DNA of 64,000 nucleotides, taken from contig NJPS01000003.1 in the NCBI GenBank assembly GCA_002946415.1, forward strand, positions 248,001-312,000, given 5' to 3'. Under the pieces are notes generated by a model. It did not search any database, was not told where the DNA came from, and saw only the letters and a program-made list of their open reading frames with translations. The stretch is from Rutstroemia sp. NJR-2017a BVV2 (lineage: Eukaryota > Ascomycota > Leotiomycetes > Helotiales > Rutstroemiaceae). Position 1 is the stretch's first letter. Each line of letters opens with the position of its first letter. This document shows positions 58,234 to 64,000 of the stretch, piece after piece. The position numbers and the translations under genes are program-made.

Positions 58234-59125
58234 ATGGCAGGTTTATTTAGAAGAGTGTACGATTGGTTGCTGAGGCTTTTCTGGTAGGTCGCTTCCTTGT
58301 TAGTGAGGGGAATCGGCAGAGGAAAAACTCTTGCTGGGAAGACAAGAGCCCAACATCTTTGATATGGTCGTCTGCTGGCCGAGACAGTAACTGATATGTT
58401 GCGCAGGGCGACCGAGATGGATATTACGATGATAGGGTTGCAGAATGCAGGAAAGACGTCCTTGTTAAGAGTGTTGGCGGTAAGTTTAAATCCGAGCCTT
58501 TTCATCTCTTATCCTTCACCTGTCTGAGATGCGCAAATACTGACCGTACGCGATGAACAGGGCGGAGAGTTTACACTTGAGTATGTTCCAAATCTTTTCG
58601 AACAGTTCCATACCCTTCCAACTTACGATGCCTATCGCTGAAGCGGGGTACCACGCATTCCCCACGCTGCGCAAACCAGCCGGAAAGAAATCTGGCTAAT
58701 AAGACTGTGACTGTAGCTCAATTCCAACGGTCGGATTTAACATGAAGAGAGTACAAAAGGGCCATGTGACGCTCAAATGCTGGGATCTTGGGGGGCAGCC
58801 ACGATTTCGCTCCATGTGGGAAAGATATTGCCGAGGTGCAAACGCCATTGTGTTCATCGTCGACTCTGCGGATACTGAAGCTCTGCCGGTCGCGAAAGAC
58901 GAACTTCATCTGCTACTGGAAAAACCAGTCCTTCAAGGCATCCCACTTTTGGTTCTCGGCAACAAATCGGATCTGGAAGATAAATTGTCGGTCGATGACT
59001 TGATTGAAGCTCTGGACTTGAAGAACATCTCACATCGCGAAGTTAGCTGTTATGGGATAAGTGCAAAAGAAGAAACAAACCTAGATGCTGTTTTGCAATG
59101 GCTTGTGGCTCGCGCCAATAAATAG
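58234..59125 (+). CDS. ARL8: Arl8-type small GTPase
   Basis: ADP-ribosylation-factor-like GTPase that in animals couples lysosomes to kinesin and tethering factors. Exons are 58234-58283, 58407-58479, 58561-58580 and 58717-59125, giving 183 residues, near the usual 186. The N-terminus [17 protein letters not shown] is the amphipathic membrane helix typical of Arl8, with no myristoylation signal. G-boxes are GLQNAGKTS (G1), PTVGFNM with switch-I Thr (G2), DLGGQ (G3), NKSD (G4) and a C-terminal SAKEETN segment (G5). The third exon is only 20 bp. Residues after G3 ([20 protein letters not shown]) match Arl8, not Arf1 or Arl1. In a fungus it probably acts on vacuoles or secretory transport; that is inference from the animal protein. 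Confidence 0.95.
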
Positions 59126-60785
59126 GATCAAGTCTCCAAGAACGACAGCAGATAATTCCCGTCCATAGGCGCAAGATGGGCGCAAGGCTGGTCGAATTTT
59201 CCAGTGAGGGACGCATGGAGTGGTGACGAATTTACGAATTTAACGAGAAGAGAAGGGAAGATAAATGAATATCCCTTTCGAGTCTTCGCGGACCAGATAT
59301 ATCTCCACAGCTCGCAGCACCAAACTTTTACCACGGTTTCTTTTCCTCACTCTTCCGGTTCCAACAATCCGCCATTCGATGACGGGATGGATTTGGATAT
59401 GAGTGAATTTCCTTGACTTCTTGATGCGCCATGTCTGCCACGATAAGACGACCTTCATAACGACTTCCTTCTATGTTTGATCATGACCAAAAGAACGATG
59501 TGTCGAATACTCCGAGACGAGTCCCTGTGTTCGAGCACAGACTTGCTTGGAGATATGCGTTGGTGTATGGCATGGTATGGTGTATAGGGCGTTGAGGTGA
59601 TCGGAATGGGTCACATTGTATTTAAGATATTCATTCGAGCGGTATCAAATCATAATTTCGACTCTTGTTATTTTCGCATATCCTGTAGCTGACGCCCGAT
59701 TCTAAAGTCCTTCCTGCAACTGGCTGAGGGTGTGAGCAGGGAGCGCCCGTAGGTTGTATGGTTTCCCGAATGCGGAATAATGGGACGAGCTCATAGTAGG
59801 TTTGACGTATGGATTTCGCATTGAATGGTTCGCAGAGGTCTCAATTCCCAGGAAACCCCCTCCTTGGAATAGTTGTTGGGAAAATAAAGAGGAATGAGAA
59901 CGAAGAATAGGAAAGGAAGGAGGAAGACTCTCATGTCAAAACTGAGGAAACCACGATTGATGCGCTGGCAATGGAAATTTTAAAGCATGACCCTTGTTCT
60001 TGCCTCGCAGAAGGTGGGAAATTTGATGAATGTATTGGCTAGCTTGCCGAATTGTATGATTGGACTGCCACGCCTAAGACTCAAGTATCCATCGAAGTTG
60101 TGAAAGGGAAAGATAATTGGCTGAAAGATATTTAATTGAGGAGGGAAGGGCGGGCGATAACGATTGAATTGAGATGGATTAGCTGGCTGAATGCAGGAGT
60201 TGAAGCCAGGAGGACCATCTGGAATTTGATCTGTAACCTTACGGAGTGTGGGTAACGCAGTACCGTGCATACATCCACGCCGGGTTCCTGACGTCGACGA
60301 CATCGGCGGTTTTCCACAATACACAAACTTCTTCCAAATCATAGCCTTCTGGAATACACTAAGATCTTCCATTCATACAACGCAACACCTTGAGTTCTGC
60401 GCGATTATTGCAGGTGGATTCGTAGGCACTCAGCCACCACCTTTCCGAGCTTACCTGTGATCTCCGATAAATATCAATTCTCTTCGCTCTCACTCATCTG
60501 CTTTGTATTGAACTTAAACCTAAGTAGCTGTCCATAAAGGTTATTCAGTGGCCTTCGTAATCAGTTTCTGCATCTTATTCTCCTTTGCCAAACCATTTTG
60601 TCTGTCTTTTGGCTGTCCACGTCTTCCTCACAGCCCGAATCACCAAGCTATTCCTTGCCACTCAACTCCCTGGTTCACCTTGGGCGCAAGAACAACTCAA
60701 ATCATCTGAACAGAGTCTGCCGTGTCTGCTCATTCGTAATTCAACACAAGTAAACTTCCGTATCCGGAGAGCTTCCAGGATATCG
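59126..60785. other. Spacer between ARL8 and the RCR-type gene
   Basis: No accepted gene. The ORF at 59980-60372 (-, 130 aa) lacks a recognisable domain. The last 150 bases are the C/T-rich leader of the next gene. Confidence 0.55.
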
Positions 60786-61528
60786 ATGGCTGTGCTTTCC
60801 GCCTTGCTTGCCAAGAGGCAAAGTCGGGATGGTTATGATGATGATTATGATGATAAGTATGTGAACTTCTCTTCTTATTGTCCCTTTCAGCTTGTCGAAA
60901 TCCTACTATGCTTTGACATCGACCTCACAATAATATGCTTTTCGCCATCACCTTTTCATATCGTCTGCGGAATCACATCGCTAATCAATCACGATGGTTT
61001 ACAGCTGTGTTGGCTACGGGTGCGATTCAATTTGGAACAGCTGGGGACGCTGGGTCGCATTAGCTGTCATCGTAGTAGCTTTTATTCTCCTCGCATTCGC
61101 ACTCTCGTAAGTTTTCACCAGCCATTCGGGTCATTAAACTTCTTGTTTTTAAGACTAACGAATCTTCAAGATGTATCAATTCTCGCCGTCGCCGCAGAAG
61201 AGGCATAGCACCAATGTATGGAACGGCTTGGATGGCAGCCCCGCCTCCATACGGACAACAACAACAATACCCCAATCAGCCCTACAACGGCGCACAAGCC
61301 CCTCCAATGTACACTCCACCAGGTGTGGTCCCCCAACAAACAGGCAATACATTCAACAGTAACGATGGATATTACGGACACCATCAGTATCAAGGTCAAA
61401 ACAATGGCAATGGTATTGAGCTTCAACAACCAGCGAGCGCATATCAGCGTGGTGGCGAAAATGTTTATCAAGCACCAACGGGACCACCGCCAGGAAAGAA
61501 GGCTCAAGGGGATGGAGTCATTCGGTAA
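60786..61528 (+). CDS. RCR-family membrane protein (chitin deposition / Congo-red resistance type)
   Basis: Three exons, 60786-60856, 61005-61106 and 61171-61528, give about 176 residues. The N-terminus (MAVLSALLAKRQSRDGYDDDYDD) leads into a short lumenal cysteine-bearing segment (CVGYGCDSIWNSWGRW). A single transmembrane helix (VALAVIVVAFILLAFAL) and then an arginine cluster (SRRRRRRGIAPMYGTAWM) follow. The rest is a Pro/Gln/Tyr/Gly-rich cytosolic tail containing PPPY and QPPY-like motifs that could bind WW domains. This layout is that of the Rcr1/Rcr2 family, which in yeast affects chitin deposition and endosome-vacuole sorting of plasma-membrane proteins through ubiquitin ligase binding. 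The first exon is long-open upstream, but the ATG at 60786 fits. The role here is inferred. Confidence 0.85.
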
Positions 61529-63050
61529 ACTGATGGATGCGATGCGACAGATGGCAAAGTTCGTGCGCGGAATGAGTAGGTGGACCGCAGAAACAGATGG
61601 GCAACGACGTAAACGAGCTCTTGGCGGAGGGGTTTGGATAAGTTAAGGGATCGGCCGCGATGAGTTTTGATGGATAGAATGAGTGTAAAGATATCTCCTT
61701 GAGGCGTTGATGTTGGAGTTTGGGTTGAGGTAACTATGCACGTTATGAATGAATAATGGCTGGTGGGAAGCATATGGTTTCGGCAGGGCGGAAGTTATTT
61801 CAATATTTTGAATCATTACCACATTTTGGGCGTCGATGTCCTAGTAAAGTCAACAAGTGCAAGATGAGTCCATTCTTAAAACGGCATTCTCTGACGCTCG
61901 TGTTCGTGTCACAGAAATGCATTCGAATCAACTCAGCCTCACAACGCATGTAGCATAGCACGAAGTGATGCGAAAGTATGGAACCCTACCCTTCCAGAGG
62001 TCGCGAGAAAATAGAAAGCATCGCTCGTATATGTAGGATCGCCCTCTCTTGTGCAGACTCGTCGACGGGTTTCCTGTAATACTTAGTACCCCTCATCTCT
62101 GCTCACCTGTTCTTCCTGCGCCACGGTCAGTTTTTGAAAGCCATTACACATAAAGAATACTAAGTACTTCGTACTTTGTGCGTCCCGAGCACTGACATCC
62201 ACTAATTCTGCGGGAATCCCCTGGCATTAGCTTGGCGGCTCTCTGCGCTGAAGTGGATCGTGGAGCAGCAGAATATTGAGGCTTGGCATTTCCACGGAGT
62301 TCAAAGGTACACATTTCATTCAGGCGACGAAAAGGAAGACGAGACGATAAACTCGAGTACGAGTTAAACAGTCATTTTACAGTCAGAAGGATTGTCAATA
62401 CGAAGTACACTCCCTTCATTCATTGTCGCCTTTATAAAAGATTCCTTAATACTTACGAGTCTTCACTTTAATCTTACCATGTGCGCAATAAGCTTAAGCC
62501 ATTTTCCAACACAATCTAGGAGATTAGCACCGCCCACTCCTTGTGATAGCATCCTACCTTAGTAAGATCACCCCCAAGATCTTCTGCGTTTCACCGGGCG
62601 CCAGCGTTTGAAGTATATTCGGATCTGATGGATTAAGGCTGGAGATATTGCGCACCTTAATAAGAAGAAAAGCACAAGGACAAGACTTCCCAATCCTCTA
62701 ACAAAAGTCGACCATCAACCCTTTCTCGATCCCTTCCACTGTGTGCGCCGAAAGCATAGCGTCGATATTTGCTCAGGACTCACTCAGCGACTGCGGAGAG
62801 CGCAGGGCTCGAAAACAACAATCAACAGTGGATCTGCGGGACCAAGCGATTATTACTGTGTCAGTTAAGGACTAGAAGTTTGTTATAAGGAGGATCGACA
62901 GAACATATACTCGACGAACGTATGGCCAAGTAACGATCAACAATTGTTTGGATTGGCGCAATTCGAAACGAGGACAAAGGTAGTCTCTGTGACGCCTGTA
63001 GACTCGATCTGTTACGGTTTCGCGTCGTCGCGTCGCTCGATATCTTCAAA
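61529..63050. other. Spacer between the two membrane-protein genes
   Basis: No accepted gene. It contains TACTTCGTAC at 62165-62174 and presumably the promoter of the next gene. Confidence 0.55.
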
Positions 63051-64000
63051 ATGCCTCATATTACAACTGCGATGGAGTGGAGTAGGCGGAGGGGAATTGG
63101 AGAAACTATGCTGGACAGTTTTATCAGGAGGCGATCGGTGTCTGGGGAAATATCGAGTGTGAAAGATTCATTTTCTTCTTGGTCGAATTGTATGGCGGCT
63201 ACATATTGCAAGTTGGTCCACCCATTCACCTATCTACAATTGCAACCCGCGCAGCGCCCTTCTATACGAACTGGATGCTAATCGACTCATAGGTGGCCGG
63301 TTATCGCGGTGATTATTGTCGGTTCTCTTATTGTTATATCGGTCGTCTGGTGTATTGTGAGATGCGCTTGTTGCGGGATGTCATGCTGCTGTTCATGTTT
63401 CTCATGTCTCAAGTGCTGTCAATGTTGCGCTCCATGTTGCGAGGGAAAGAGGGATAGGTCTCACCAGAAACTCCACGATGAGCCATACTTTGCGCCAAAT
63501 CAAGGATATCGAGCACCGGAACCAATGATGGGCGGTGGTCTTGGTGCACGCCCACAGCCGCCGCAATATGCGAGCTTCGAGGTAGGAAAGAATGGATTCG
63601 CAGTGGATCCGAAATCGACTTTGTCTGACGATGCCTTACCGCCCATGCCAAGCTGGGAAACGGCTAAAAAAGTACACGTGTTGGAGGAAGAGAAGAACGC
63701 CGTCGAACTCGGGGAATTGGATCCAGCCACCGGACAGAAAATGCCGTTAATGACTGGTGGCGCATCGAGTCATCCGCCAAGTCCAGCGGTCGAGCAAGGT
63801 AGTAACAATCCCTATGGTTCAAGGCCAGGACCAGGAGGATATATAGGTGCTGGTGGACAAAGTCAGAATAATCTGGGAGGATATGGGGGTTCGCCGAATC
63901 CTGGTATGGCGAACGATCCACTCATGGGATATAGAGGCACACCACCGCCTCCTGGTGCAGCGCCATTTGGATATAGAGGATCGCCATCACCAGGTCCTGC
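63051..64000 (+). CDS. Cys-rich single-pass membrane protein (fungal fibroin-3-related type), 3' end beyond window
   Basis: Exons 63051-63211 and 63293-64000, open to the window edge, so the C-terminus is missing. The N-terminal part (MPHITTAMEWSRRRG) ends in WSNCMAATYCKWP, with two cysteines before a transmembrane helix (VIAVIIVGSLIVISVVWCIV). Immediately after comes a dense cysteine block (RCACCGMSCCCSCFSC and onward, about 14 Cys in 30 residues), suited to palmitoylation or metal binding. The remaining tail is Pro/Gly/Ser/Tyr-rich (GGYIGAGGQS, YRGTPPPPGAAPF). Fungal genes of this layout are often labelled fibroin-3 related; no function is established. The intron has a weak GTTGGT donor, but the splice rebuilds YCKWPVIAV. 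It shares overall layout with the RCR-type gene 1.5 kb upstream. Confidence 0.8.

Noticed and set aside
59980..60372. 130-codon ORF on - between ARL8 and the RCR-type gene
   Set aside because: Starts with ATG but shows no domain, signal or conserved motif; could be an orphan gene but cannot be supported.

Overview
The window is nuclear DNA from a filamentous ascomycete (Pezizomycotina). The evidence is many short GT-AG introns of about 43-120 bp, C/T-rich leaders, and lineage-typical genes: HET-domain protein, Zn2Cys6 regulator, fungal tyrosinase, fungal Ssr4, RCR-type membrane protein and a nuclear RNA-dependent RNA polymerase. A leotiomycete (Helotiales) is my best guess from gene content, but that is inference. 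No prokaryotic features, CRISPR arrays or intact transposons were seen. All gene models were joined by hand from reading frames and splice sites; no transcript or database was consulted.

Layout. 1-3.9 kb: no confident gene, but weak coding signal at 1.92-2.97 kb. 3.9-7.6 kb (+): RNA-dependent RNA polymerase (RNA silencing). 7.6-10 kb: gene-poor, with a diverged ~100 bp duplication. 10.1-12.3 kb (+): HET / TPR-like / ankyrin allorecognition-type gene whose last repeat lies decayed beyond the stop. 14.6-16.3 kb (-): cytochrome P450. 17.3-18.4 kb (-): RBM42-type RNA-binding protein, divergent from 6-phosphogluconate dehydrogenase (20.2-22.0 kb, +). 22.8-24.6 kb (+): unknown disordered protein. 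24.8-27.3 kb (+): SWI/SNF-RSC subunit Ssr4. 28.0-30.7 kb (-): nine-exon GH15 glycosidase. 30.7-32.5 kb: minisatellite-rich spacer. 32.5-34.5 kb (+): SLC35-type transporter. 35.1-37.0 kb (+): RTG2-type Ppx/GppA protein. 37.4 kb: small tRNA-like fold. 38.0-38.9 kb (-): secreted PL7-like polysaccharide lyase. 39.8-41.2 kb (-): leucine-rich protein of unknown function. 42.9-43.5 kb (-): small secreted-protein gene that looks frameshifted. 45.8-48.3 kb (-): ten-exon Zn2Cys6 transcription factor. 49.2-51.3 kb (-): secreted tyrosinase. 52.8-56.5 kb (-): RNA polymerase I second-largest subunit. 58.2-59.1 kb (+): Arl8 GTPase. 60.8-61.5 kb (+): RCR-type membrane protein. 63.1 kb to the window end (+): Cys-rich membrane protein, cut by the window edge.

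The genes do not form one pathway. Conserved housekeeping genes (Pol I, Arl8, 6PGDH, Ssr4, RBM42) alternate with accessory genes (HET-ANK, P450, lyase, tyrosinase, small secreted protein) that sit in longer, repeat-bearing spacers. The most unusual items are the HET/TPR/ANK gene with its recently duplicated repeats and decayed last unit, the frame-broken secreted-protein gene, the uncharacterised Gln/Lys-Gly-rich protein, and the cluster of three different minisatellites upstream of the transporter.
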